DNA of 64,000 nt. Source: Magnetococcales bacterium. GTDB lineage: Bacteria > Pseudomonadota > Magnetococcia > Magnetococcales > JADFYX01. Positions 10,065 through 20,394 of this stretch are shown here, one piece after another. The notes under the pieces were generated by a model. It was not told the DNA's origin. It worked only from the letters and a program-made list of their open reading frames with translations, and made no database searches. Both the position numbers and the translations under genes were made by a program. Location: assembly GCA_015232365.1 (NCBI GenBank), contig JADFZU010000008.1:1-64000 (forward strand), in the 5' to 3' direction. The stretch's first letter is position 1. Every line of letters begins with the position of its first letter.

Positions 10065-11138
10065 ATGCAACCTGCCAATATAGAGTTAATACGTCAAGTT
10101 GTTTCGATGGTAGACTCTCTCATTGATACACAAAACATGCAAAAGGCAGAGGAAGTTTGGGACTCTATGTTGGCAAAAGACAGTAGTGCTAGAGAGCATC
10201 TCTACACTTTTGCACTTGCCACACTAAAAAAAAATCAGGCATCTAAAGCCATAATCCTTTTGAGCATGGCAGCTAAAAATTGCTCACCAAAAGATAAATA
10301 CTCCATAAAACTTATAGAAACCATTATGGAAGCGGGAAAAACTGCTGAAGAAAACGGCTCTATTAATGAAGCAATACATCACTATCGTAACGCCCTTCTA
10401 GCCAATCCACTCCATGACCCGGCCGCCTTTGCCCTTGCTGGAATTTATCTACCGGGGGAGCAGTACCTTGATATTCTTAACAAAATTCACGACTTGATAA
10501 AACCTGCCGCCTATCTGGAGATTGGCGTATCAAGAGGCGAATCAATCTCCCTTGCTAAACCGCCTACTTTAGCAATTGGTATCGACCCAACCCCACAGGT
10601 TACGAGCAAGGTCCAGACAGAAACCACAATTTTCACAGTTGAGAGTGACCACTTTTTTAAACATAATGATCTTTGTACCACCTTGAAAGACAAAGATCTG
10701 GACCTAGCCTTTATTGACGGCCTCCATATTTATGAGCAGGTGATACGGGATTTTATAAATGTTGAACGCTACTGCCATAACAACTCTATAATTTTACTTC
10801 ACGACTGCCTACCTACTGACCCTATTACCTCTGAAAGAGACAGAGTCTCTGGATGGTGGACTGGCGATGTCTGGAAAGTTATTCCATCTCTGCTGAAATA
10901 CAGGCCGGAACTGGATATTATGGTAGTACCTACCCAGCCGTCAGGGCTGGCTATAGTCACAGGACTCAATCCAGAATCAACAATCTTAGATGATGAATAC
11001 GATAAGATTGTTAAGGAGTTTATTGACTTACCATTTGAAGAGTTTGAAAAAATCAGGGATAGCAACTTTAATATCGTCTCTAACGACTGGAATAGCATCA
11101 GTCAACAGATTCTATCAACTTTGAAAAACCAGAGTTAG
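10065..11138 (+). CDS. TPR-containing class I SAM-dependent methyltransferase (Methyltransf_24-like)
   Basis: TPR-like N-terminus; AAYLEIGVSRGESISLAKPPTLAIGIDPTP; DLAFIDGLHIYEQVIRDFINVERYCHNNSIILLHDCLP. Confidence 0.75.
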   Translation: MQPANIELIRQVVSMVDSLIDTQNMQKAEEVWDSMLAKDSSAREHLYTFALATLKKNQASKAIILLSMAAKNCSPKDKYSIKLIETIMEAGKTAEENGSINEAIHHYRNALLANPLHDPAAFALAGIYLPGEQYLDILNKIHDLIKPAAYLEIGVSRGESISLAKPPTLAIGIDPTPQVTSKVQTETTIFTVESDHFFKHNDLCTTLKDKDLDLAFIDGLHIYEQVIRDFINVERYCHNNSIILLHDCLPTDPITSERDRVSGWWTGDVWKVIPSLLKYRPELDIMVVPTQPSGLAIVTGLNPESTILDDEYDKIVKEFIDLPFEEFEKIRDSNFNIVSNDWNSISQQILSTLKNQS

Positions 11139-11150
11139 ACATAGGTAAAA

Positions 11151-11753
11151 CTAACCAGCCCGACGCAAACCTGATATGTAGTTATATATCAACGACCGGG
11201 CCATCTCATCCACAGCTTTTGATTTTGTTCCGGTTAGGTTATTAGCCTTGGCCAAAGAGCAGATACCGTAGAGGCTACACCACAACACCCTGGCACTATG
11301 GTTGACCTCTTTCTCTCCACACTCAGGCAGCATGGATCTGAGTGCATTAACCAGTAGACCTATGAGTAGGTCCAACCGCTTTTGATACCAATCTGGCAAC
11401 TCTTGCCCTTCTGCTAGACGATGCTCAAACAGGAGATCCCATCGCTGAGTTGAGGCTTTATTGTAGTCAAGATAGGTAGAGATCATCTTATCCAGCTTGG
11501 TACGGCCGGAAGTTTTTTTGAGAGCATCAGACAGCTTTTGATAGAGATCATCCATGGTGCGACAGTTTAAGCGGAGAATTATCTCATCAATGTTGGCAAA
11601 AAGATTGTAGAGAGTGCCGGGAGAGTACCCAATTGCTGTAGCAATACTACGGGCAGTCAATGCCGACACCCCTTTGGTCTCTATTATTTTTTCTGCCTCA
11701 TCTAATATAAGATCAAATAGGTCATCACGGGAATGGTCGGTGCGTCTTGCCAT
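11151..11753 (-). CDS. TetR/AcrR family transcriptional regulator
   Basis: N-terminal HTH: LFDLILDEAEKIIETKGVSALTARSIATAIGYSPGTLYNLFANIDEIILRL. Confidence 0.88.
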   Translation of the reverse strand: MARRTDHSRDDLFDLILDEAEKIIETKGVSALTARSIATAIGYSPGTLYNLFANIDEIILRLNCRTMDDLYQKLSDALKKTSGRTKLDKMISTYLDYNKASTQRWDLLFEHRLAEGQELPDWYQKRLDLLIGLLVNALRSMLPECGEKEVNHSARVLWCSLYGICSLAKANNLTGTKSKAVDEMARSLIYNYISGLRRAG

Positions 11754-11849
11754 GGCATACTCCTCCCATAATAAAACAGATGGCGTGAAAAATATTCCTG
11801 CTCAACCTCGTTCTCTTTAAGATTTCTGATAAACTCCAGTTCCAGCCAA

Positions 11850-12572
11850 CTACTCCATGAGTGTACCTAAATAAGCGTAAGCTTCTGAAAAACCTTTACG
11901 GGAAAAGTTGATTGTAAATGAGTCTTTACGATTTTTCTTCTTGAGAACCACAACCGCCTGACTGGACACATCTTTTTTGAGAACTGAAATCAACCTGAAG
12001 GCGTTGTCTGATATAGCAATACAGCCTTGTTGTATACAGCGTTGAACTGTAAGCTGATGATATACCGCAGATGTACCAAAATATATCTTTGCCTGGTCGG
12101 GGAGATAGAAGCCCAACGGAAGCAAAGCTGTAACCTCTGGTGGCTTGTTATTATCAGCCTTGGCAATAGTCAACTGAAGCAGTACCTGACCATTTTTAAC
12201 CCGAAGCTGATGAACTGCCCAACACGGTCTATCTTTTAGGCATTCAACAATCCAATCACCAAACTTTACCTGCCCGGTAATTTCACTTCTGCTTGGCAGT
12301 GCTCTTTCTGCCTCTGGCAGGTTACTCTCCGGAGCTGGAGCCGCTTCTACAACTTCAGGCGGCGGCTGTGGTTTGCTGGCTGGCTTAGTAGCTGCGGATT
12401 CCGACTGATCACGCAACAAAACACTATTAATCTTCTTTTTCTCGCCCGCTTCAGCCTGCTCACTATCTTTGCCGCCCATTGATTTAAGCCAGGGCAAATC
12501 TTCGGAAAAGGTCTCACAACCAACCAGCAGCAAAACAGAGAGAGATACAAGAACTATTCTATAATTTATCAT
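11850..12572 (-). CDS. lipoprotein with invasion-associated locus B (IalB)-like domain
   Basis: Lipobox VLLLVGC; FGDWIVECLKDRPCWAVHQLRVKNGQVLLQLTIAKAD...TALLPLGFYLPDQAKIYF. Confidence 0.72.
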   Translation of the reverse strand: MINYRIVLVSLSVLLLVGCETFSEDLPWLKSMGGKDSEQAEAGEKKKINSVLLRDQSESAATKPASKPQPPPEVVEAAPAPESNLPEAERALPSRSEITGQVKFGDWIVECLKDRPCWAVHQLRVKNGQVLLQLTIAKADNNKPPEVTALLPLGFYLPDQAKIYFGTSAVYHQLTVQRCIQQGCIAISDNAFRLISVLKKDVSSQAVVVLKKKNRKDSFTINFSRKGFSEAYAYLGTLME

Positions 12573-12658
12573 ATTAAATCCAAGCTATAAAATGGTTGTC
12601 AACTCTAGCAGAATAATAACAATTGAGCAAATCAGAAAAAGATTACCTGTCCTTGCCA

Positions 12659-13516
12659 TCATTGACAAACAGGCATGGACAACTGCATTAAACGAGGCCA
12701 GACTTCATCCCAATCATCAGCATGTTTCATACTGGCCACCGATTTTTTCTTTACACACGCCCCCCTGCCTTCCGCCCTGATGAACCCACTTACTATAGAG
12801 TCTGGAACTATTTTATCCCGACCACCAACAAAATGGAATTGTGATATTTTTTTCACCCTCTTTGCAACATCCAATGGGTTGAGAGATCCGGCAAGATCTG
12901 TAACACGGTGATGTTTGGTAAAGGCAACATGGTCCAAGTTTCCTGCCACTGTCCGAATACCAACCACATCATCCCGCCTTGCAGCCACCAGTACTGCAAC
13001 AGCTCCACCACCAGAATAACCGACTAAATTAATGGCATTGGCCCGAGCCAGTTTTTTTAACTGATCGATACCCTGGTTGGTTGACTCTATCACCTCTTCG
13101 GAAAAACGCATTTTTGACCAATAAGCACTTTTACAGTTCCGGCGGCTGAATTTTTCAACATACTGACAAGGCCGACCCATATAGGCAACGTTGGGGGACG
13201 GGTCAAGATTTGCAAGTTTCAAGGCCAGAGGGTTACGAGGTGTCGGGTCTTTAGATAGAGTGTACCTGTTTATCCAAGCCATACCGTCACCCTCTATATA
13301 TATGGTCAAAGGTTGCTCAGGCATGGAGAAGCGAGTAGAGACAAACAGGTCAAAAAAGTCGGTCTTTATCACCTGGGAGTGAAAGTTTCCCTCTCTAGCT
13401 GCATCATATGCTGCCCTTCGCCGGTCCAACCCCAAGCAGCCGCTCAGAACTCCTCCAACAAATATACTCACCATCAGTACGGATAATGTTTTAGAAGTTA
13501 ATGAAACCCTACTCAT
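12659..13516 (-). CDS. alpha/beta-hydrolase-fold lipoprotein
   Basis: Lipobox-like GGVLSGC; nucleophile elbow NLVGYSGGGAVAVLVAARR; HFVGGRDKIVP; C-terminal MKHADDWDEVWP. Confidence 0.75.
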   Translation of the reverse strand: MSRVSLTSKTLSVLMVSIFVGGVLSGCLGLDRRRAAYDAAREGNFHSQVIKTDFFDLFVSTRFSMPEQPLTIYIEGDGMAWINRYTLSKDPTPRNPLALKLANLDPSPNVAYMGRPCQYVEKFSRRNCKSAYWSKMRFSEEVIESTNQGIDQLKKLARANAINLVGYSGGGAVAVLVAARRDDVVGIRTVAGNLDHVAFTKHHRVTDLAGSLNPLDVAKRVKKISQFHFVGGRDKIVPDSIVSGFIRAEGRGACVKKKSVASMKHADDWDEVWPRLMQLSMPVCQ

Positions 13517-13747
13517 TGGACAATCTCCAGTTTTTAAAACACAATCTCGGTTTGGTTATACAAGGACATTCTGGTTTAAATTTCCAGGCACACTCTTGAA
13601 AAATATCCGAAATTCTTACGTTAGTCGATAAAAGCAATTCAAGCTTATCTGAAAGTTGTCTGTAAGTTAAAGAAAGTATTGAAAAAATTGCTAGAAATAA
13701 AAACCTCTTTTAGGTACAATAGCTCCTAACGGAGGAAAATAGCTACT

Positions 13748-14842
13748 ATGGAAGATGTTAATGGACTGGCAAAGGAGTTTCTCGCCCTGCTTGAGGGACG
13801 GGAGGGGGAGAGGCATGCAGTAATCCTGCAGGATTTTCCCGACCCGGATGCTATCTCATGTGCACTGGCCTATCGCCTTATTGCCGGAGAGCGCGGCATT
13901 GAGACCGATCTTATCTATGGAGGCCGGGTTAGCCACCAAGAGAATATTGCCATGATCAACCTGCTTGATATTGAACTGATTGAGTGGGGGCAAGAGCCAA
14001 TACCAACCGGTCAATATGCTGGCTCAATATTTGTTGACAACCAAGGAACTACAGCCAATCTGACAGGCCGTCTGGAAGCCGCAAATGTACCAACTCTCGC
14101 AGTGATTGATCACCATGCAAAACAGAATCTCCTACAACCGCTTTTTCAAGATGTACGGGCAATCGGTGCATGTGCATCAATTTTTGTCAGCTATATTGAG
14201 AAAGGTGCACTAGAGTTAAAAAGCTCCAAACTAGAACATCGGCGTTTGGCAACCGCCTTGATGCACGGTATTATCAGCGAGACCGGCTCCATGATTACCG
14301 CCCTGCCCCAGGATTTCACTGCTGCAGCAAAGCTGCAACCATTTATTGACAACGAACTACTCATGGAAATCTTACATCAGCAACGCAGCCACAGAGTTAT
14401 GGAGGTCATCCGCATGGCGTTGGAGAACAGGGTTATCCGTGAGGGATTCTGCTTTTCTGGTATAGGTTACCTACGCTCCAGTGATCGGGATGCGATACCT
14501 CAAGCCGCTGACTTCCTCCTAACCGAAGCAACGGTCCATACCGCTGTAGTTTATGGCATGGTCACCCACTCCAATGGCAGTGAGTCTATCAACGGCTCCC
14601 TGCGCACTACTGAGGTGGCTTTGGGGCCGGACAGCTTTTTAAAAGATGCTCTGGGTAAAATGGAGAACGGTAATTTTTATGGTGGCGGCAAGAGCAATGC
14701 TGGTGGTTTTGCTATTCCGTTGGGATTTTTATCAGGTCAAGATGATGAGGAACTAGCCCGTCTCAAGTGGAAAGCATATGATGAAAAAATCCGCACAAAG
14801 TTTTTCAATAAAATAGGTGTTGATAATAAGGCTTCTGAGTGA
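13748..14842 (+). CDS. DHH-family phosphoesterase (NrnA-like)
   Basis: HAVILQDFPDPDAISCALAYRLIA; IFVDNQGT; LAVIDHHAKQN; C-terminal NFYGGGKSNAGGFAIPLGFL. Confidence 0.85.
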   Translation: MEDVNGLAKEFLALLEGREGERHAVILQDFPDPDAISCALAYRLIAGERGIETDLIYGGRVSHQENIAMINLLDIELIEWGQEPIPTGQYAGSIFVDNQGTTANLTGRLEAANVPTLAVIDHHAKQNLLQPLFQDVRAIGACASIFVSYIEKGALELKSSKLEHRRLATALMHGIISETGSMITALPQDFTAAAKLQPFIDNELLMEILHQQRSHRVMEVIRMALENRVIREGFCFSGIGYLRSSDRDAIPQAADFLLTEATVHTAVVYGMVTHSNGSESINGSLRTTEVALGPDSFLKDALGKMENGNFYGGGKSNAGGFAIPLGFLSGQDDEELARLKWKAYDEKIRTKFFNKIGVDNKASE

Positions 14843-15702
14843 GTAAAAATAGTAAAACCCAGATTTTAGGCGGCAAACCCCACTGGCTGAAAGTAAAAGC
14901 TCCATCATCGCCAGCATATCTCAAAGTCAGAAATATAGTCCAAAACAACGCTCTGCACACCGTGTGTGAAGCGGCCTCCTGCCCCAATGTTGGTCAATGC
15001 TGGCATGAGGGGGCGGCCGCTTTTATGATTCTTGGCGACATCTGTACCCGGCACTGTACATTTTGTGATGTAACAACTGGACGGCCAGGCCCGGTTGATG
15101 AAAAAGAGCCAGAACGTCTGGCGGCAGCAGTTAAAACCATGGAGCTGGAACATGTGGTAATAACCTCTGTAGACCGGGACGACCTTGATGACGGAGGAGC
15201 CAGCCATTTTGCCAACTGCATAATGACAATCAGAGAGCTTGACAGCCCACCAACCATTGAAGTTTTAACCCCGGATTTCCGTGATAAAAACGGTGCATTG
15301 GAAGAGGTTCTAAAGCAGCAACCTGAGGTGTTCAATCACAACATAGAAACCGTTCCCAGGCTCTACCAAAAGGTAAGGCCGGCAGCCAGCTACAACTACT
15401 CTCTAAAGGTGCTTGAACAAGGAGCATCAGCAGGTGATGGAACAACCCCTAAAAGCGGGATTATGCTCGGTCTTGGCGAGAGCCGGGAAGAGGTGGTTGA
15501 GGTGCTGGAAGATCTTCACCGGGTAGGGGTCGCCTATTTAACCATCGGCCAGTATATCCGCCCCAGCCTGACCCACCACCCGGTGGTAAAATACTGGTCA
15601 CCGGATGAGTTTATTGAGCTAGGAAAACTCAGCAAAAAAATAGGCTTCAAAAGAGTAGAGAGCCACCCTCTGGCCCGGTCTTCATTTCATGCAAAAAAGT
15701 AG
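14839..15702 (+). CDS. lipA: lipoyl synthase
   Basis: CEAASCPNVGQCW and CTRHCTFCDVTTGRP motifs; NIETVPRLYQKVRPAASYNYSLKVLEQ; GTG start overlaps upstream stop by 4 nt. Confidence 0.97.
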   Translation: MSKNSKTQILGGKPHWLKVKAPSSPAYLKVRNIVQNNALHTVCEAASCPNVGQCWHEGAAAFMILGDICTRHCTFCDVTTGRPGPVDEKEPERLAAAVKTMELEHVVITSVDRDDLDDGGASHFANCIMTIRELDSPPTIEVLTPDFRDKNGALEEVLKQQPEVFNHNIETVPRLYQKVRPAASYNYSLKVLEQGASAGDGTTPKSGIMLGLGESREEVVEVLEDLHRVGVAYLTIGQYIRPSLTHHPVVKYWSPDEFIELGKLSKKIGFKRVESHPLARSSFHAKK

Positions 15703-15782
15703 ATTTGCAATGTTAGTGATACAGACAAAAGATTACCCCAGGCACATACAAAAACAACAACCGGGCTACAAACTCCCAAAAA

Positions 15783-17492
15783 TCACATCAACTCCCTTAC
15801 ATCATCAACCTCATAAAGAGCAACCCTCCCCCCACTCCACAACAGATTCCAATCACTGGGTGGTTTTTTTGCAAAATCTGGTATGGGAAAGCTATATAGA
15901 GCATTCATCGCTGTTATTCTGTTGCTATTTATCAATACCAGAATCCTGCTCCCCTCCTCCAGATTTTCTGGGATCTCTTCCCAGTGGATCAGTCTTAGCT
16001 TTGGCTGCTCTTTAAAGCCTAGAAAAAATGGGATCGAGACTACAGAGCGTTTATCCATAAAAACAGCAGTTGGTTTTTTTTGGTCAATAAAAAAATTTTC
16101 AACTATGAATCTCTCAGAGCGTTGGTTGTTGGTCTCACCCAGGCCACCATTAACATGGAATAGTGCAGCAACAAAACAGGCACAAACCATTGCTAGAGCA
16201 GGTAGGCCATCTCTAAATTTATAGATAAAATGATTTTTCAAGACCGGATGGCTTATTAGATAAAATAGCCATAGAGAAAAGGTTGTAAAAAGAATATCTT
16301 GCTGAAAAGTAGCTTTTCTGCCGAACTCGCCAACAGTTATAGCTAGCAATATTACCATAAAAAAGGCCAATAACAACTTTACAACCCGCCTGCCATCAAC
16401 AACAGGCCCGGTAATAAATACTTTTGCCAGCACTACACCAGCCAAAATAGAAAGGGCTGGCAATATAGGCAGCAACATTCTCGGCAGCATGGTAATGGGG
16501 TTGTAGTGTGATAAAGAGGTGCTGCCAAACCAAAACATAGCAAAAACAACCAAAACAAATACCAGCCAGTACCTGACTATTTTCTGCTGGGCAACGACAG
16601 AAGAAAATGTTACAGGTACAGCCAAAACCATTAAAATCAACACTTCAGGCCATTTAAACAGAAAAGCAACTGGCTCCACCGTCAATCTTTTTATCAGCTC
16701 TATTGCTGGTTTATGCTGATAACTGTAACGAGCAACAAGATTAACCCCCTGCTCAATTCCTGTTAGGCGGTAGAGAGGATCTCCCGTATAGATATAATAG
16801 AGACCAAAGAAAACCACCCCAAACAGAACAGCACTTGAGCAGATCCAGACCCACAACTCAAGATGCTGGCGGTTGAACATATCTCGAATAAAAACCAAAA
16901 ACAGAAACGGCAGAACCCAAACAGCAGTTAGTTTTGCCAATACTGCCAAATAAAAAAACAGAGAGAGCAGAGTGCCCAACAGTGCCGAACTTCGCTCTGA
17001 AAAATCACTGCGGGCAAAATAGAGGGTAACCACCACTAGAAAAAGTGCCATGGAGACCACTATATCCGGCCCAAGATGAACCGCAAATTTGATCTGAGCT
17101 GGGTTTATAGCCAACAGAAATGCGGCAAAAAACGCACTTGCAACTCCAAAGATACGCAAGGTAGTAAAATATAGCGTTACAACCATGATCAAAGAGCAGA
17201 CAATGGGCCATAATACTGTTGAGTAGTTGTTGACACCGAAGAGAGAATAACTCAGTGCTGTTGGAACCGTAACTCCAAAACGGTTTAAAAAATGGCCTGG
17301 AGCAAGTTGAAATTTATTGTGTAAAATATTGTTGGCAGCGTAGGCATAAGCCAGATCATCACTTGCCTGAAAGCCAGGCTGGGCCTGCCATAAAAAAAAT
17401 AGATGCACAGCCATTACAAACATAAGTGCAGCTATAGCAAAACCGGATATGTTTGTTGATTCTGCTGAGTTGTTACGCATCTGTTCGACCAT
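15783..17492 (-). CDS. multi-pass glycosyltransferase, GT39/ArnT-like
   Basis: Many hydrophobic segments; N-terminal ASDDLAYAYAANNILHNKFQL...HFLNRFGVTVPTALSYSLFG typical of PMT/ArnT-type enzymes. Confidence 0.7.
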   Translation of the reverse strand: MVEQMRNNSAESTNISGFAIAALMFVMAVHLFFLWQAQPGFQASDDLAYAYAANNILHNKFQLAPGHFLNRFGVTVPTALSYSLFGVNNYSTVLWPIVCSLIMVVTLYFTTLRIFGVASAFFAAFLLAINPAQIKFAVHLGPDIVVSMALFLVVVTLYFARSDFSERSSALLGTLLSLFFYLAVLAKLTAVWVLPFLFLVFIRDMFNRQHLELWVWICSSAVLFGVVFFGLYYIYTGDPLYRLTGIEQGVNLVARYSYQHKPAIELIKRLTVEPVAFLFKWPEVLILMVLAVPVTFSSVVAQQKIVRYWLVFVLVVFAMFWFGSTSLSHYNPITMLPRMLLPILPALSILAGVVLAKVFITGPVVDGRRVVKLLLAFFMVILLAITVGEFGRKATFQQDILFTTFSLWLFYLISHPVLKNHFIYKFRDGLPALAMVCACFVAALFHVNGGLGETNNQRSERFIVENFFIDQKKPTAVFMDKRSVVSIPFFLGFKEQPKLRLIHWEEIPENLEEGSRILVLINSNRITAMNALYSFPIPDFAKKPPSDWNLLWSGGRVALYEVDDVRELM

Positions 17493-17655
17493 ATGTTGTG
17501 TTTCTGCTTGGTTATGAAGCTAATGTGGAGTTGCCGCAACCCCATCCCGCTAACTTTGAAAATAGATTAGGCATTTGTTCGCACATCACTAGCACAACCT
17601 CTTACTCACCCGGCAAACCAGAAAAAAGTCTTATTACCAATAAAAAAAACTTCTC

Positions 17656-18372
17656 TTATTTGTTATCTTTTCTTGCAATAAGAATAATATTTTTCCCAAT
17701 CGGCGGAATAACCAGACCCTCCATAAATCTGGTAATCGGAACCCCAACCTTATCGTACAGACCAACCATTTGCGGGTTAAACCTGGTCTGTTTTCCCAAG
17801 GTATTGATCAACCACCAGGGCAAAATCCCTAAAATATCAAAATAGCGAATATCGATAACTGTCAGATTCGCTACCTCTACCTGCTTTTGCAAATCTGACA
17901 ACTTATACCGGCGGTAATGACCAAGACCGGCATCCATCTTACTAAACAAAAAAGGCAGTGCTGGCACAAAAACCAATAACATACCACCAACTTTCAACTT
18001 ATCGGACATTGCCATTATTGCTCTGTCATCATCTTGAATATGCTCTAAGACGTTGACTAAAACAAAGGCATCTTGAGGTTGGGAATCCCCCTCTATGAGG
18101 TGCTCTTCAATAGAGCTTTGCAGTAGTGTCACCTTCTGCTGGTTTGCAAATTTAGCTTGCAGACCAGGGTGCAAATTTGCTGATGGCTCTACCAGGGTCA
18201 ACCGATTGGCGTGGGGAAGAATCCGCTGGGAAAAAGTTCCTGCTCCAGCCCCAATTTCAGTAACATCTCCCGATAGGTGGGGTCGAAAAACATCAGCTAT
18301 CCAGTTGAAATAGTTTGGTGAGTTGGCAAAAGATTCAAACTCATGACCGCTGTATGTTGAACCTTGGCTCAT
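17656..18372 (-). CDS. class I SAM-dependent methyltransferase
   Basis: GDVTEIGAGAGTFSQRILPHANRLTLVEPS; DAFVLVNVLEHIQDDDRAIMAMSDKLKVGGMLLVFVPALPFLFSKMDAGLGHYRRY. Confidence 0.85.
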   Translation of the reverse strand: MSQGSTYSGHEFESFANSPNYFNWIADVFRPHLSGDVTEIGAGAGTFSQRILPHANRLTLVEPSANLHPGLQAKFANQQKVTLLQSSIEEHLIEGDSQPQDAFVLVNVLEHIQDDDRAIMAMSDKLKVGGMLLVFVPALPFLFSKMDAGLGHYRRYKLSDLQKQVEVANLTVIDIRYFDILGILPWWLINTLGKQTRFNPQMVGLYDKVGVPITRFMEGLVIPPIGKNIILIARKDNK

Positions 18373-18381
18373 ATAGTTGGA

Positions 18382-19272
18382 TTACGAGCGGTAGTGTATC
18401 GCTAAATGATCGGCAGCCGTCAACTCATGGCCCAGACCAATCACACCAACCCCGCTCAAAATGTGCTCATCCCGGTGGACAAAAAACATCGAGTCGCCAT
18501 TTGGGGTAACATAGGTTCCATTGGTGCTTTGATCAACCAGATAGACCCGGCCCCGACGGTACTCAAGTTTTGCATGGTTGCGAGATGACATGCTGTCAGG
18601 AACAATAAATGTGTTGGCTTTACCGCGCCCCATAGTGACTCCAGGATTGGCCTCGTCTACAACTATCTCCTTACCAGAAAAAGAGACGGTAACTGAACTT
18701 TTTTGCTGAATCGGGTTGGGAACCGTATCCATCCCCCCCATAATGGTCAACTCTTCCTCTTCACCCCAGGTTAGCTCACAGATACGGATAGGGTCGGTTT
18801 TACCCTTCACCCGCACCTGGATCAACTCCCGGCCATCGCAAGACAGATGAGGGCTCATAATGTCCAGAGTCTCACCAGTTGTTATAATTTGATCACCCTT
18901 GGCTTGAGCAGCCATTCGTGCAGAGATGTTGACCGCATCACCAAAAACATCGTTATTCTCTTCGATAACATCACCAAAGTGGAAACCGACCCGAATACTT
19001 AAAGCCGAACCCCACTCATCAGCATTTTCCGCCACCTGCTCCTGCATCTGTACAGAGGCTTCTGCTGCCGCATCTGCGGTGGGGAAGGTACACATAACCT
19101 CATCCCCAATAGTCTTGATAACAACACCTTGATGGTCTGTAGTAATTTTTGAGAGTAGATCTATGCAGCTAGAGGTCAACTTACGAGCCTTTACATCACC
19201 AATTGCCTCATAAAGCTTCGTGCTGCCAGCAATATCAGCAAACATAATGGCCAACTTGTTATTTACTCTCAT
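18382..19272 (-). CDS. class III adenylate/guanylate cyclase with C-terminal FHA domain
   Basis: AIMFADIAGSTKLYEAIGD...VIKTIGDEVMCTFP...RVGFHFGDV...VFGDAVNISARMA; FHA: TMGRGKANTFIVPDSMSSRNHAKLEYRRGRVYLVDQSTNGTYV. Confidence 0.92.
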   Translation of the reverse strand: MRVNNKLAIMFADIAGSTKLYEAIGDVKARKLTSSCIDLLSKITTDHQGVVIKTIGDEVMCTFPTADAAAEASVQMQEQVAENADEWGSALSIRVGFHFGDVIEENNDVFGDAVNISARMAAQAKGDQIITTGETLDIMSPHLSCDGRELIQVRVKGKTDPIRICELTWGEEEELTIMGGMDTVPNPIQQKSSVTVSFSGKEIVVDEANPGVTMGRGKANTFIVPDSMSSRNHAKLEYRRGRVYLVDQSTNGTYVTPNGDSMFFVHRDEHILSGVGVIGLGHELTAADHLAIHYRS

Positions 19273-19379
19273 AACACCCTCTTTTACTTATTATCCAGAT
19301 TCGGCATTCACCATCACCGGCACAACTGCGGCCCCAGGATTATATTAATCACCTGACTTTAGTGCTTTCTGTTGAGAGG

Positions 19380-20207
19380 CTATTTAATAAAGCGTCCGAC
19401 AATCACCGTAATATTATCCTTACCACCACCATCCTTAGCCATATCGATCAACTTATCGACAATATCGTCCAGGTTTTTTTTGGTAGCACTCTCTAAAACT
19501 TTCTCAATTTCATCAATGTCAACCATTCCGGTCAAACCATCCGAACAGAGCAACACCACGTCGCCCTTTTTCATCCCCTTGATATTGACCTCAGGAGAGA
19601 TGTGCTCTGATGGGCCAACAGCTTGCAAAAGAATATTCTGTGCAGGTTCAGGCCCTTTTCTACCAAGGTTGACCCAGCGTTGATACATAGAGTGGTCTTG
19701 GGTAACCTGGGTCAGTTTATTGTTGCTATACAGGTAAAGTCTGCTGTCGCCAACATGAAACACCACCGGAACATCACTGAACTCCGGCAGCCACATTCCT
19801 ACCATGGTTGAGCCCATACCTGTACCATCGCTACAGTCTCTCTGCTTGTTTACGGCGTTGATTGTACTGTTGGCTTCGTTGGCTGCGTTGCGTAACATAA
19901 CCATAACAGGGTTGGGAATATCATCTAATGTTGCGTCATCATCTCCCTGACAATCTTCTGCAGATGCAGCCTGAGAGAGATCAATACCGTCTGGCTGGTT
20001 TTTAAGTGCCTGTTTTAATGACTGCCGAACCGAGGTAATAACCTGTGCACTGGCAACCTCGCCTGCTGAATGACCGCCCATCCCGTCGGCAACAATTAAT
20101 AGCCCCAATTTTTCATCCATAAGAAGATTGTCTTCATTGAGAGTTCGAACACAACCAACATCTGTCTTACCAGCTACAACCAATCTGTCGCCAATAGTCA
20201 AAATCAT
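19380..20207 (-). CDS. PP2C-family serine/threonine phosphatase
   Basis: GKTDVGCVRTLNEDNLLMDEKLGLLIVADGMGGHSAGEVAS; VFHVGDSRLYLY; VLLCSDGLTGMVD; GGKDNITVIV. Start reassigned to internal ATG at 20207 (MILTIGDR). Confidence 0.93.
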   Translation of the reverse strand: MILTIGDRLVVAGKTDVGCVRTLNEDNLLMDEKLGLLIVADGMGGHSAGEVASAQVITSVRQSLKQALKNQPDGIDLSQAASAEDCQGDDDATLDDIPNPVMVMLRNAANEANSTINAVNKQRDCSDGTGMGSTMVGMWLPEFSDVPVVFHVGDSRLYLYSNNKLTQVTQDHSMYQRWVNLGRKGPEPAQNILLQAVGPSEHISPEVNIKGMKKGDVVLLCSDGLTGMVDIDEIEKVLESATKKNLDDIVDKLIDMAKDGGGKDNITVIVGRFIK

Positions 20208-20394
20208 AGTAAAAATATCTCTATTAATTATGTGGACAGTTATCCACGGGAACCAAAGCAGTTTTGCCATGCTCTGAATTAAATGTTACTCTACCGTACG
20301 AAAATACAGTAAAACAATCCCAATTACCACCGACTAATTGGAATCAGAACAATAACTAAATATTAACTTTCCATCCAGCAAACCCGGATTTTTC

